64,000 nucleotides of DNA from Cryptomeria japonica (Eukaryota; Streptophyta; Pinopsida; Cupressales; Cupressaceae): positions 113,923,783-113,987,782 of the forward strand of contig NC_081406.1 of assembly GCF_030272615.1 (NCBI RefSeq), written 5' to 3'. Both the position numbers and the translations under genes were made by a program. The first letter of the stretch is position 1. The number at the start of each line of letters is the position of its first letter. The notes beneath the pieces were generated by a model, which did no database searches, was not told the origin of the DNA, and was given only the letters and a program-made list of their open reading frames with translations. Below are positions 33,489 to 45,514 of this stretch, piece by piece.

Positions 33489-33502
33489 TACTCCCCCGGT
33501 GA
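33489..33502 (-). other. Polypurine tract of element D
   Basis: The minus strand reads CACCGGGGGAGTA directly before the LTR start TGGTGCTGG. Confidence 0.7.
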
Positions 33503-33510
33503 CAAAGAAG

Positions 33511-33744
33511 TCATGTGACTCCTTTGGGAAGAATAGAGAGAGGAATACCAGCCTTGGTGAAGTAACTTTCAGGTATCCAAGTGGCTTTAGAAGCTGGTTG
33601 ATCTTGCCACTTGATCAAATGCTCAAGGTAGTTATGTCTTCTAGTCTTTTTAATGATACCGGAATCAAGTACCTGTTCAGGAATGGGAGAAGAAGAAGAG
33701 GGGATAGATAGATCAGAAAGGGAAGTTGAAATGTCTGAAGTTCT
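33511..33744 (-). pseudogene. Chromodomain at the end of element D pol
   Basis: In the same frame as integrase, after one TAG, the minus strand reads EQVLDSGIIKKTRRHNYLEH, then LIKWQDQPASKATWIPES, and ends at a TGA at 33511. The pattern L-x-H-x-I-K-W-x-(8)-T-W is that of retrotransposon chromodomains, which are thought to steer integration towards particular chromatin. It is about 50 residues long, as usual. The upstream stop would have removed it from the product. Confidence 0.85.
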
Positions 33745-34680
33745 CTAAGTCTCTTCTAGAAGCTGCCCCTTGAAAGGTACCAAATCTGCAAAATTAAAGA
33801 TAGGAGACAAAGAAACATTAGCAGGTAAATCAATTTTATAAGCATTTGGACCATACTTAGCCAAAATCCTGCAAGGTCCAATTCTTCTCATTTGTAACTT
33901 GGTAGGAGCTCCCTTTTGCAATCTAGACTTGTTGAGATGTACCATCACAAAATCTCCAATTGTGAATTGGACATCCCTCTTTGAAGTATCCAACCTTGCC
34001 TTGACTCTTGCTATGGTGTCCTGCAAAGACTGCTTAACCTGTTCATGTATCTCTTTGAGAGATTGTGTCATATCTTCTGCTGTCCCACTAACATGTTGCA
34101 AGTTAGTCACATCATGTAACTCAAAAACACCTCTTGGATGCATACCATAAACAACATAAAATGGACTCTTACTAGTGGATCTGTTTACACTATCATTGTA
34201 GACAAACTCTGCCTATGGGATGAGTTGATCCCAACTTTGTCCATACTCCTTGGTGAGACATCTAAGTAGATTACCCAATGTTCTATTCACCACTTCTATT
34301 TGGCCATCTGTCTGTGGATGGTAAGCTAAGCCAAAAGATAAGTTAGTACCCAATTTCTTCCACAAAGTCTTCCAAAAATGACCCAAAAACTTAACATCTC
34401 TATCTGATACAATGCTAGATGGCAAACCATGTATTCTGACAACTTCTTTAAAGAAAAGAAAAGCAATATGACTAGCATCATTAGTAGTTTTGCAAGGTAT
34501 AAAGTGAGCCATTTTACTAAATCTATCCACAACCACAAAGATATTGTCATGCCCTATTTTTTTCCTTGGTAAACCTACAATAAAATCCATACTGATGCAC
34601 TTCCATGGCCTAGAAGGAATGGGAAGTGGCTGATATAAACCAGCATTAGTGTTATGACCTTTTGCCTTCTGACATATCAT
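33745..34680 (-). pseudogene. Integrase of element D
   Basis: On the minus strand the catalytic core shows [12 protein letters not shown] (first Asp), [15 protein letters not shown] (second Asp) and [16 protein letters not shown] (Glu), so the DDE triad is intact. After a stop near 34211 the frame continues with NDSVNRSTSKSPFYVVYGMH and the C-terminal GPY-type part RRIGPCRILAKYGPNAYKI. The zinc-binding N-terminus before 34680 is decayed (its LVSIRP segment is at the end of the RNase H frame). The chromodomain follows. Confidence 0.9.
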
Positions 34681-34748
34681 GCACTATTCAACATACCTTC
34701 AGACATCTATCTGCATCTTAGGCCAGTAATAAAAGCATTGAACCAACT

Positions 34749-35600
34749 CTAAGGTCTTATTGAGACCAAATGGTCACTCAAACACCCATTGTGTTTCTCT
34801 TGAATGAGATTTTCTCTCATGGAACCTTTAGGAACACATAACTGTCCTCCCCTAAATAACAAACCATTCTGCAATGTATAGTCAGCATACTCACTATGAA
34901 AATGATTCTCAAAAGCAAGACAAACTTTATAAGCAGGAGCAAAATCATCATCATTAGGATATAAATCTTGAAAGCAATCAATCCCAATACTCTTTACTTG
35001 GATCTCCTGAATAGTTAACAATCTCCTACTTAAAGCATCAGCTACTTTGTTACATTGGCCTTTCTTCTGCTTAAGAGTAAATGTATATGCTTGTAGGTAC
35101 TCTACCCATTTCACATGTCTATGGTTGAGTTTATCCTGAGAATTCAAGAAATTGACTGCTTGGTTGTCTGTATACACAACAAATTCCTTAGGAAGCAAAT
35201 AATGCCTCCACTTCCTGAGTGCCTGCACCAATGTATATAACTCTAAATCATAAGATGAATACTTTTTCTTTGCATCATTTAGTTTTTCACTAAAGAAAGC
35301 AACTGGTCTATTATCTTGATTCAAGACTGCACCTACGGCAAGATGACTGGCATCACATTCTATTGTAAAGAGTTTATCAAAACTAGGAAGGATTAGCACT
35401 AGCTGTGTAGCAACTCTACTTTTGAGTAACTCAAACCCCTTATTGGCTGCTTCGGTCCATTGAAACTTGACTTTATGACCACCTTTTATTGTATCCAACA
35501 TGGGTGCACAAATCTCATTGAAACCTCTGATAAACTTCCTGTAAAACTGGGCTAGACCATGAAAACTCCTAACTTCACAGCTGATTGTGGGGTTGGCCAA
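34749..35600 (-). pseudogene. RNase H and connection region of element D
   Basis: The 283-codon frame starts with the RT thumb ([18 protein letters not shown]). RNase H follows with TIECDASHLAVGAVLNQ (first Asp), FFSEKLNDAKKKYSSYDLEL (Glu), FVVYTDNQAVNFL (Asp) and KVADALSRR. It then runs into the integrase zinc region (LIQEKHNGCLSDH). It overlaps the RT frame by about 50 bases in another phase, so one frameshift separates them near 35570. Confidence 0.9.
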
Positions 35601-36484
35601 CTTGTTATGGCTACAACTTTAGATTGATCCACACTGGACATAACAAATCCAAGATGGACTAGCTCTTGCTGCATAAAATCACATTTTTCAAGATTTATGG
35701 TTAACTGCTCATCAGATAATCTTTGCAAAACAATAGCTAAGTGTTTCAAATGCTTCTCTTTAGTCTTACTAAAAATGAGTATATCATCTAAGTAGACTAC
35801 CACAAACTTACTAAGAAAATCCTGCAATACTTCATTCATTAACCTCATAAAGGTACTAGGAGCATTAGAGAGTCCAAAAGGCATAACCAACCATTCATAA
35901 AGACCCTCATTTGTTTTGAAAGTAGTTTTCCACTCATCACCCTCTTTTATTCTTATCTGATGATAACCACTTTTTAAGTCTATTTTGGAGAAATACCTCG
36001 CACCCCCTAAACAATCCATCAAATCTTCTATCCTGGGAATAGGGAATCTGTATCTTATTGTGATCTTGTTGATAGCTCTGGATTCTGTGCATAGTCTTCA
36101 TGTGCCCCCTTTCTTAGGTGCTAACACAGTGGGTACTGCACAAGGACTTATACTCTTTCTTATTAATCCTTGATCCGATAACTCTTGAATCTGTCTAGCT
36201 ACCTCTTTGTTCTACTCAGGAGTCATCTTATATGATACATTGTTTGGCAAAGAAGCTCCTGGTATAAACTCAATTTGATGACTAATGGCTCTAGGAGGAG
36301 GTAATGTTGTTGTTTGTCCATCACTGATGATGCCCTTAAAGTTATCAAGAAGTTTCTGCACTTCTTGTGGGATCTCAACTTGTTTTTCTTTCTTATCCTC
36401 CTTAGGTTTCACTACAAGTGCATAACCAATCCCATCTCCCTCTTTCATGGTTTGGATGAACTCTTTTTCATTGACTAATAGCAC
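35552..36484 (-). pseudogene. Reverse transcriptase of element D
   Basis: The minus-strand frame starts with the pre-RT part (EIPQEVQKLLDNFKGI) and HQIEFIPGASLPNN. It then shows [16 protein letters not shown] (motif A Asp), [19 protein letters not shown] and [13 protein letters not shown] at about 35783-35800, the intact YxDD box. Two stops interrupt the stretch between 36212 and 36022. The RT ends near 35552 and a shifted frame continues as RNase H. Confidence 0.92.
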
Positions 36485-36529
36485 TTTAGGTGCCTATGGT
36501 TTGCTGTTCTCAGTCTCTTCACTAAGGGA

Positions 36530-37089
36530 CTAAATTTTGTAGACAATGCCATTCTTTTGAAAGGAATATGTGTTTTTTTCACCATCATGGTGTGCCCTTC
36601 TGTCAAATTTCCAAGGTCTACCCAATAGTAGATGGAAAGTATCCATGGGAAGGATGTCACATAGTATCCTATCCTTGTATTCACCTATACTGAAGTCTAC
36701 CCATGCTTGCTCATTCACTAGGACATGTTGCCCCTTGTTTAACCAAGTTACCTTGTAGGGTTCAATTTGCTAACTGCCTCCTCTAAGATAATATTATCTA
36801 TGGAGCCTGAATCAATAACCACCTTACATACCTTGCCCAAGATTTTGCACTTGATCCTGAACAATGCTTTTCTCTGAGACACTTCACACTTATGAGGTTC
36901 TTGCATCAATACTCTCCTCATCATTAGACTTTCACCATCTTCGAGTGCTAGGTGCATTGCTGGAGTTCTTATACTACTCCCTTCCTCCTGAACATAGTTC
37001 ACTTTTTTTTCACCTCCATGGGGAGAACTAGGCTTTTCAGGACACCTATAAGTAGGATGACCCAATTTCTGACAGTTGTAGCATTTCAT
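36530..37089 (-). pseudogene. Zinc knuckle and protease of element D
   Basis: The 113-codon frame begins with MKCYNCQKLGHPTYRCPEKP, a perfect C-x2-C-x4-H-x4-C knuckle of the nucleocapsid. The retropepsin starts at KVCKVVIDSGSIDNIIL (active-site DSG near 36805). A second frame from about 36720 carries the end of the protease (MDTFHLLLGRPWKFDRRAHH), so a frameshift or stop lies at about 36740. Confidence 0.88.
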
Positions 37090-38070
37090 TGTGGAGAAAT
37101 AAGACCCTCTACCTAGGCCACTAGACCTACCCCTTCCTGGGTTGCTTGATCCCCTTCCCCTATAATTAGGTTTGCTTTGAGAATCCCTGATTTGCTCTAT
37201 AAGCTTAGATTCCCCCTAGGACCTTTGGTCTATGTGTCTTCCCCCAAAAATACCTCAATGGCCTTGACCATCTCTGCCTCTTCCTCTACCTCTGTTATGC
37301 TGCTCTTGCTTCTTCCTACTCCTTTCCTCTACCTTGAGTGCAAGTTGATATCACTTCTGGACTATTGTAGGGAACAACAAACTTAACTCTTCCTGTATGT
37401 TCCATCTCAAACCATTGAGATACCTAGCAACCTTGACATTCTCATCCTCTTGGATCTTTGACCTAAGGCATAGCTTCTGAAACTCCTTGGTGTAGGTGCT
37501 GACATCTAATTTTTTTTGCCTAAGGTTTTGCCTTCTCCTATGGAGCTATATTTCATAGTCCTCTGGAATGTAAGCCTCTCTGATCTTGGACAACATTCCC
37601 TTCCAAGTTGCTATGGGCCTTTTTCCCTCTTTCTCACGTTCATCCTGAATGAACATCCACCATGTTAAGGCAGCTCCTCTCAACCTGGACTTAGCCACCT
37701 TCACTTTCTGGGCCTCTGTCACACCATCACAGTCAAAATGGTTCTCAAGCCCCTCAATCCACTCCATGACCACTTTTGGGTCCATTTTACCACTTAATAG
37801 TGGGACTCCTTCTAGTGTTCTCCCACTCATAGCCTTCAAGGCTTTCAAAAAGGGTTCATTCTCTATCACAGGGTCTGGTATAGGGGTCTCATCCTCTATA
37901 GCTAATAGCTTACCCTTACCTTCTATTCCCTCTATCTTATTGCTAGCTTCATCTGCCTTCACTTCTACTTCACCCAACTTTTGTTCTATGAGGTCTAGCT
38001 TCACTCTGAGTAACCTATTTTCTTCTTCCTGGTTTTCCACTTTCTTTGCTAGTTCTGCATTTGTCACCAT
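37090..38070 (-). pseudogene. gag of element D
   Basis: The likely start is the Met at 38070 (MVTNAELAKKVENQEEENRL). The longer frame back to 38178 is in the LTR and crosses the primer site. Residues 1-60 are a charged coiled coil. The capsid domain follows with VVMEWIEGLENHFDCDGV, KVKVAKSRLRGAALTWW and TWKGMLSKIREAYIP, the Retrotrans_gag pattern. After a stop at 37546, YTKEFQKLC and RYLNGLRWNIQEEL continue the same protein towards an Arg/Gly-rich region and the zinc knuckle. Confidence 0.9.
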
Positions 38071-38105
38071 GGTTGCCAAATTGCTACTTCTTCCAAAGTG
38101 TAGTT

Positions 38106-38121
38106 GTGCTTTGATACCACT
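38106..38121 (-). other. Primer-binding site of element D (initiator Met tRNA)
   Basis: Directly after the 5' LTR the minus strand reads GTGGTATCAAAGCAC. The TGGTATCAGAGC consensus pairs with the 3' end of initiator tRNA-Met; one base differs here. Confidence 0.8.
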
Positions 38122-38122
38122 A

Positions 38123-40382
38123 TGATAGGGAGGATAGTGCTGGGTGGTTGTTAAGCGGCTAGTAGGTTTGCTAGTCAAAAGTTCCTTACTATTTTCAAGG
38201 TGTAAACACCAAGGTCAGAGTGCAAATAGTTCAAAGCCAGTCTGACAACTCACCTTGCTCCACCTCCCTATGTCAAACTCTTCTTGGCTATTCACCAAAT
38301 AGGTTGGATTCATATTAGGCTGACCTGTTTCAACTTGTTTTGTTGGAATTCATGCTTTGCTACCTTCATTTGCTTACCCGATTTGACAAAAACTTCGTTT
38401 TAGGCCTAAAACGGGCTACTAGGCGATTAGCCCTCTATTAGGGGTTTTGTGCTCACCCTGTTCAAATGATGGACTTCCAGAACAAAATATTTACATTTTT
38501 GGATACCTTTTTGGGAGAAATTGAAGATTCATAAAGTTTCAGGGTCTCTCAGGCCTTCTCCGTGGCTGTCCCAAAAATGGGTGAAAAAGGAGGGTTTTGA
38601 AGGGTTTTGATGGTGAAAAACCAAGATTCAACCTATAAACCTCCAATATGGACAAGAGAACTTAGTGCCATCATAGTACTGACTAATTAAGCCACAAATA
38701 AGAAGATTTAAACTTCCAAGTTTAAAGAACAAGTTTTTACAAAAAGTTGCTTATGAGGAAAATGCAACATTTTACAACTTTTCCAATTTTGCCTCTTTCA
38801 AACACATCATTTGCAACCAAAACCAATTACATTCAACATGTAAGCATTCCTATCATTTAGAAACAAAGAGAATCTTGTTAGCCCTGCATATAAGCATTAG
38901 GCAATTACAAAATGGAATTAATTCATTGTTAAGGTGACTGTTGCTGCCCTTTGTCTTTCACTGTTTTTGTAGTTCATTGTGACCTACACTTTCACTATTA
39001 GAACTCCTCACAAAAAATCTGTTTAGTGATCCTTAACAAGGCTCAATCTTTTCTGACTTATTTTCCTTCATACCTGTCATTTGGGAGGAGAAGAATACAT
39101 GTATAACTTCAAGAAAAAAAAAGTAAAACTCAGTCCTAATTGACTGTGACAACAATTAGGCATTCCAAAATCTTGCCTCAAAGATCATTGATTGATCTTG
39201 GTAACTTCAAACTCATAGATGACATGAAGAAAACTCCTTGTTCTTGTTGCAAGCAATTAGAAGGAGGTACAAGAACCTTACTAGCTCCAATGCATGATGG
39301 AGAGTAGGCTAATGCAAGAAAATTGACTCTAAAACAGTGACTCACTATTTTTTACAATATTTTCCAAAACTAAATATGAAACATTCTCCTCATGGCTTAG
39401 AAAGCCTCTTTGCCTTGGCATACAAACTTCTTCATCAAGGCAAGTATGTTCAACTTTTAAATTCACTTGCTATAGTAGAGTAAAGCATTAAATTCCTTCA
39501 AGACCCTAGCCAAATGGCACACTTGCCTAGGGCTTAATGGCCACAAAAACTCCTTACACCTACATTCTTGAAAACAAAACATGTATTTACATAGTCTACA
39601 AGTTGACCAACTAGTTCTTGGGAAGCCATGAGCATTTTAGGACTCGAAGAAGCCAAGCTGGTCAAGCATCCTTGCCAATTCCTAGACAAGGTAGTGAAAC
39701 TGTCAAATCAAACTAATTTTGCCACAAACTCAAAACTTGATAAAATCAAATGCCACCAAAGGGAAAAGTTTAGGAAAACATATTAGAATCAGAAAATGCA
39801 AGAATAGTATGACCAAGTACAACTGGTGTATAGACTATTGTTCACATGGAGCTAAAAACTAGAGAAAAACCAAATAAAACTAGTGTAAATTTGCAAAATG
39901 CTTCTTTACTTTGAATGATCAACCCTTACAATAGTTAAAATAGGAGATTAAATACCTCTCCAAGTTGGTTAACCTATTGTATAGATAGGTACATGTCCAA
40001 GGGCACTTAATTTTGACATTTTGATGCCTAAATGATAACTTTTGGTGCCTAGAAAATGCAAGATTGACCTCCAAAACTAACCATCACCTAAAAATACTTC
40101 TCATACCTTAAACCCAAGCATAAAACATGTCTAAAACCTTTTCAATACAAAAACCACAAAAAAAAACTCATTTTTCCATCATTTTGCCAGACAACACCAA
40201 ACTGGCAACTTTGAGCAAAAAGTTGAAAACAAGAAACCAAAACCCCATAATGAGTTCAAAACTCATCAAAAAAACCTAGAACAACTTCAAAAAAATCCTA
40301 AACAACCTTCCAACTTAAAACAACAAAAATCAAACCTGAGATGAAAATGAAGCTGAGAATGAAGCTAGGTGCTCCTGCACTA
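38123..40382 (-). repeat. 5' LTR of element D
   Basis: It pairs with 31176-33488. Its first bases on the minus strand are TAGTGCAGGAGC, so the terminal TG has mutated to TA. The exact GATAG duplication outside fixes the border. Confidence 0.9.
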
Positions 40383-40387
40383 GATAG
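40383..40387. repeat. Target-site duplication GATAG, right copy (element D)
   Basis: Partner of 31171-31175. Confidence 0.9.
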
Positions 40388-40460
40388 ATCAGCTGGTGCA
40401 GGGTCTAGTGGGGGAGCAGGTGGTGATGGTGGTGCAGCATTTGGTCAAAGTGCCATATGA
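40388..40460 (+). pseudogene. C-terminal tail of the gypsy C antisense PMD gene
   Basis: With D and one GATAG removed, the frame that ends GGVMGPPRRD at 31175 continues here as SAGAGSSGGAGGDGGAAFGQ and closes at TGA 40458-40460. The Gly/Ser tail matches the tails in gypsy A (GFEGGSSS) and F (GIGGASSS). This fixes the stop codon of the gene. Confidence 0.75.
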
Positions 40461-41190
40461 GAGAGCATTTTGTATACTTTGATATTGTCATGTTGGACTA
40501 TACCTTGGATGACTCTTGGTAGCCACTATTTTTGACTTCATTGTACTCTGATACATGTATATTTTTGGCGATATGATATGATATATGAGGATATCCCATA
40601 TTTTGTGATGATATGCATGTTGATGATATGTATGGATGCTTATGTAGGATGATGATTTTATGATTTATGCTTAGATGGATACTTGTACCTGCTATATGTA
40701 TGTGTTTATGAGATGATTCCCATATGCATGTTTGTATGATGATTTATGCCTATATGATGTCTATATGCATGTTTTATGAATGTGATGCTAATTATGTATA
40801 TGCAGGTTTATATATGTGTGCATGATGTGTTGGTGTTGTAATGCCTTATGAAATGACGATTATGATGGTACTTTGGATTTTATGTTTGATGAGACAATGA
40901 GATAATGATATGCAATGATGTTATGATAAAATGCATTAAATGAATGATTTATATATGTAAATGCATCTAGATGTTTGTTAGATGAATGTAATATGAATAA
41001 TATATGAACCTATGTGGAAACATATGGTTTTGTTTATGATTCTAAATGGCGAAAAATATGATGAAGTGATAATGATAATGCAATTTATGGGAACTGCACC
41101 TTAATGCAGTAGAATGAATGCATTTTTGTAATGAATCATAAATGAAATGAAATGAATTCGTATAAAAATATACTTAGATGGATCTAATGA
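40461..41190. other. Gypsy C spacer, part 1 (ATG/TGAT-rich)
   Basis: This is AT-rich low-complexity sequence dominated by ATGATG, TATATG and TGAATG words. It continues at 50177 after element E. No gene is seen. Confidence 0.5.
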
Positions 41191-41195
41191 ATGCA
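41191..41195. repeat. Target-site duplication ATGCA, left copy (element E)
   Basis: It matches 50172-50176 exactly, directly outside the terminal TGTAATGCCC. Confidence 0.9.
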
Positions 41196-41918
41196 TGTAA
41201 TGCCCATACCCTAGTTAGGTTTGTAAAACCCGTTTGACCATGATTGACTTCCTATGTGGCATTCTTGAAAGGTAGGTTAACCATGGTGAAATGTATAGTT
41301 TAGATAATATTAATAACTGTGCATACTTATTATTGTGCTTTTGCATCGATTCTCGTGTAAATGTAATTGTTCCTAACCCTTGTGATAAATCTTGAGCTAA
41401 CGCCTTCATTGAATATGTATATGTATATGCATGCTTGTATGAATTCATGGGTGCAGGAGATTTTAGGTACAACACCGCTTAGGGCAAGGTTCATCTCCTT
41501 TGGGATTTGCAAGGTTGAGTATGCCTCCTTCATCTTTAGAATTCGGATTTGGTGGACATATAACTCTCGTCTTGCCTTAGCCATGGTTAGGTGAGTATCA
41601 TGTGTGGATTCGTGGGGGCTTGTTCTTCATTGGAGTGCGTGTCGAGAGATTTGGAGGACTTCCTCATTTTGCGAGCCTTGCACGAGGTAAGTGGAGTTTG
41701 TTGTTCTAGGTATTAAAATTCAAATTTATAAGTAGATGTGCACATTAGTAATTTAGAAATTTAAATGGGTAGCTTCCTTTATATGATTAATCATTAATTT
41801 AAGAGATTGCTTTAAATTATTATTGTGGCAAGCCCAAGGTATTTAACTGGGGTTAGTGTGCTCATTTACGCATTTGTAGCTGAGAAATTAGAATAAATAA
41901 GACTCTTGCATTAGATTA
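41196..41918 (+). repeat. 5' LTR of element E, truncated
   Basis: It aligns closely with 45515-46237 (TGTAATGCCCATACCCTAGT to CTTGCATTAGATTA) and then diverges abruptly. The missing 3.9 kb and the primer site were probably removed by a deletion ending in the interior. Confidence 0.85.
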
Positions 41919-44900
41919 TGGGTGTTTGTCTGCTTATTGAGGTCTTGGTCTACGATTTCTCTTACCTTGAACAGGATTCGTATGTACCTTCATTCTTGCT
42001 TTGTTTTACTCTTTTGACTAGTCCATCTGGGTGAGTTGTTAATATCTTGAATCTAAAAGTACGAAATGTGCTTGTTTATGGTTTTGATCTATTTTAATGA
42101 TTGTCCACTCGAAGGACTAGTATGGAAAATATTAATGTTTATTATGTAGTAAATTGAGTGATTATGACTCTTCCTTTTCTCTCTCTAGTAAATTAGAAGG
42201 ATTTGATATGGGTAATTATCTCTGATTTAAGTTTTCTTAATTGCAAGAAAAAGGATGATATTTCTTGAGCCCTTGTGTGAGCCTCATAATTTTTTTGCAC
42301 TTTAGATTGTGTAAGGGAATGACTTGGGAGTTAAATTTTTGGTTAATGATAGAAAATAGTATGTTTGCATTAAAGGGTTCTCCATGTGTTTGGTAGGAGT
42401 AGTATAATTAAATCCCATCTTAAGTAAGGTGCAATAAAATGCGTATAGATGATTTTGTGAAAATTGCTTGATGTGAAAGGAAAACCAAAAGAGGACATGT
42501 TGTAGTAGCTTCAAGAGTAAATTAATGTGCTCCTCAAAAGGATTGTTTTATGTGTTTATTCAACTAGTGTGATTAGGACCTATTGAGTGACACACCTTTT
42601 AACTTGCTTTGGATATGGGTAATTGTCTTATTATGTTTCGGAAAGAGTAAATGAAAGACTTGTGGAATTGTATGCATTGAATGTGTAAAATTTAGAAGAT
42701 AGCTCTTTATTTACCTCCTTGTCATATTATGAATTTCCAATGTTGGATTTGATGTATTATTGTATTGTATCGTATCATGAATAGTGATTGTTCTCAAGAA
42801 GACTTGTATTACAAAAGAAAATTTGATTGTTTTGAATTCTTAATCGGAAAACTAGAACATTATAGTGCAGCAATAATGATTAGAAATGTCATGTTAGGAT
42901 GCTTTGACACCTTCCTAAAAGATAGCAAAATGAAAACCGTGCAACTCAAATGATAAACTTATATCCGAGCATATGGTGTGATTTTGAAATTCTTGTGTAT
43001 TCGTAGGAAATAGTTGATTTTCCAACTCTCTTCCTCCTCTTGTCTAAAATATAGGAATTGTTGTCTTTGAAATACTATTTGGAATGCAGTGATTTAAGAA
43101 GAAATTTTGTTACAACACATATGAAATTGTATGTTAGCCTTGGCTCCTAATTGAAAGAGGAAAGTTTTTCATCTTGAAAAGGGAAATTGCATAGTTAGTA
43201 ATGTGAGTGAAAATGCTTAGGGAAGATTGAGAAAGATATCAGAGTGGTGTTATTTCTTTGTGTAAATTTGAATTGTTGAAAATATCAGTACGTGGATCTA
43301 GAGTAAACTTTGTTTGGTGATTCATGTGTAAAGCATAATTAAAACTTCCCTTAAGTATATGTTAGCATAATGTAAAGTACTCCCCGTAAATGTGACTAAA
43401 CCAGTAATGGTGCTATTCTGTGTGTGTTGTGAGAAAACCCGTACTTGTTTTGTGTGCCCATGAGATGGTGAAGTAATCAACCATGGGGAATATGTTTGTT
43501 TATGAGTATGGGAAACCATACCTAACTATGTGATGTTGCTTATTTGTTTCCTTACCGAGTGCCAACCCACGGGTTGTTGATAAGTCAGTATGTGAAGGGG
43601 TAGTAGTAGAAGTCACCATTCCTTGAATAGCATGAACAGCGTACGAGTAATGTCGACGCGAAGCGACTTTAGCTTCCCTATTTTGAGGAAAAGTATGGTT
43701 TTGTAACGAAACTATAACATAGGTGTACTCAATACTTCCCCTTGTGATGAACCGATTTATGAGGTTCATGTGTGCCAGCCTTATTCCTATCCTTTATCTT
43801 GAGCATATAGATGACAGTTTTTGAGCATATTATTGGATTCCATTGGAGCAATTGTTGCCTTGTCTTCATGAGAGGCGTGTTATTTTCTTACATAAGTTGC
43901 CAACTAACTAGTGTTGGTAGATTTGTGGGTAGACCTTAGCCATGTATACCTCTGGCTTATGGCGAGTATCCTGAGAGGAACATCGCTATGAGGAGTGTGA
44001 CCGGCGCGTGCCTTATCCGCGGGGTACACTGCCATGCGGGATACGTCCATTGCGTGCTTTGTCTGCTTGGAGTATTGCCATGCCGTGCTGAGACACGATG
44101 CGGGATGTAGTAGACATTTCCATGTGGCCTACCAATAGGTATAGGGTAGAGCCATGCCACATGATGACATGATGCGGGGTGATGCCGAGGTGCACACTTC
44201 CATGCCATGCGGATGTGTGACTTGGCCACACCACATGATGAGCTACTAGGATAGCTAGACGATTGTTCCTTCCTTCCTTGTTGGTGGCTAGCTACTAGTC
44301 ATGTAGTGATGTAATGTGCAATTATGATTTTCTTTTAATTATTTATTTATTTCTTTGTGGGCCAGTGATTTATTTCACTTTGACCTTGACAGTTTAGCCA
44401 CGATCTTGCAATCTTGATCTTACTTGATTTGATGTTGCAAATCCGGAAATTGTTTTCTTGTTTTATTGTTGGAATTGACAATTATTATCTTTAATCTTTT
44501 GTACTTTGGTGGCTAAACCGGTTTATCCTTGTTGTTTTCGTATGCTGGTCTTGTGTTGCAATGTGAATTCCTCTCCAAGAACGTAGGAGACGGGCTTGGA
44601 TGAGTGTATACGAGGAAGTAGATGCAAGGAACCTTGAGGATGGAGGTATGTGAGGCTGTGAAAACAACTAGGATCCACTACCTACCTATGAGTGGTGACT
44701 ATCTCTTGGAGGCTAAACACCTTACACAACAAGGGATATTCATGAGGGACTTGTATGGAAGGTAGCACCGCTATGGTGTACCCTAGCACCATCAAGCCCT
44801 CGAGTGAGATGTTGGACATTTGTTGATCATGTATTTATTCTGAGAGTAGGCATAGAGATGTGGATCATATATGTTACCTTTGACCGAGCATTAGACATGC

Positions 44901-45499
44901 TCACATGTGGCCTATTGTGTTGTGCAAACCAGTCTTGTGGATGGATATTATGTGTAATCATGGATTTAATGGTATTAACTTGTCACTATGTTATGGGGCA
45001 TAGTCATTGGAAAGGTCCTTGTATGTCTGAAAAATGTAAACAATTGAGTTCTTACATTGCTCTTATTTGACGAAAGTTAACTTGGTTGTAAAAAAAAATT
45101 GATATGTAAAGCTAGTTCTATGTGATAAAATTTTGTGAAAGAGAGGAATTGGTGAAAGAAATTGACCTTGAGAGCATGTTTTCTTGTCATGTTTGATAAA
45201 TGAGTATGATAACTGTGTCTATATGTATTTTAATTGCTTTAATTTGGTGTAATAAGAAGGGAAAAGTCTCGTATCTTTACTATAATTGTGTGTAAATTCT
45301 AGAACGTTCTAAGATGTGAATGATGTTAGATGCATTTTTGTTAATGGATGATGACACTTGTAGAGGATTTATGAATAATGTTCTAAGATGATGGCAAAAT
45401 AGTTGTTTGTGCAAATTGATAATTGTTAATTGAGTTTAAGGACTAATAAGTGTTGCAGGACTTCTGTTTAGCTTTGCGACTTCCAGGAGTAAGTCGGAG
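41919..45499 (+). other. Interior of element E, non-coding
   Basis: No recognisable protein is found in any frame. The stretch 43975-44230 is strikingly GC-rich against an AT-rich background, with recurring GCCATGC, CATGCGGG and TGCGGGAT words. The rest is AT-rich. Chance frames (for example 44804-45070) have no domain. Confidence 0.55.
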
Positions 45500-45514
45500 C
45501 CTAGGGGGGGAGAA
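45500..45514 (+). other. Polypurine tract of element E
   Basis: CTAGGGGGGGAGAA immediately precedes TGTAATGCCC. It shows that the element's sense strand is plus. Confidence 0.75.

Larger units (their letters stand above)
31176..40382 (-). mobile_element. Element D: chromovirus-type Ty3/gypsy retrotransposon
   Basis: This is a 9.2-kb minus-strand element with LTRs of 2313 and 2260 bp, a primer site matching initiator Met tRNA, a purine tract and the exact TSD GATAG. Its pol order is gag, CCHC knuckle, protease, RT, RNase H, integrase, chromodomain. The chromodomain after integrase and the Met-tRNA primer site are hallmarks of chromoviruses; Reina-like is my best guess for the clade. All frames are interrupted by stops. 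It lies in the antisense PMD gene of gypsy C and so is younger than C. Confidence 0.92.

Noticed and set aside
37649-38125. 158-codon plus-strand frame
   Set aside because: Shadow of the element D gag coding strand.
43957-44234. Two overlapping minus-strand frames (90 and 73 codons) in the GC-rich island of element E
   Set aside because: They reflect GC-rich repeats with few stops; no domain and no continuation outside the island.
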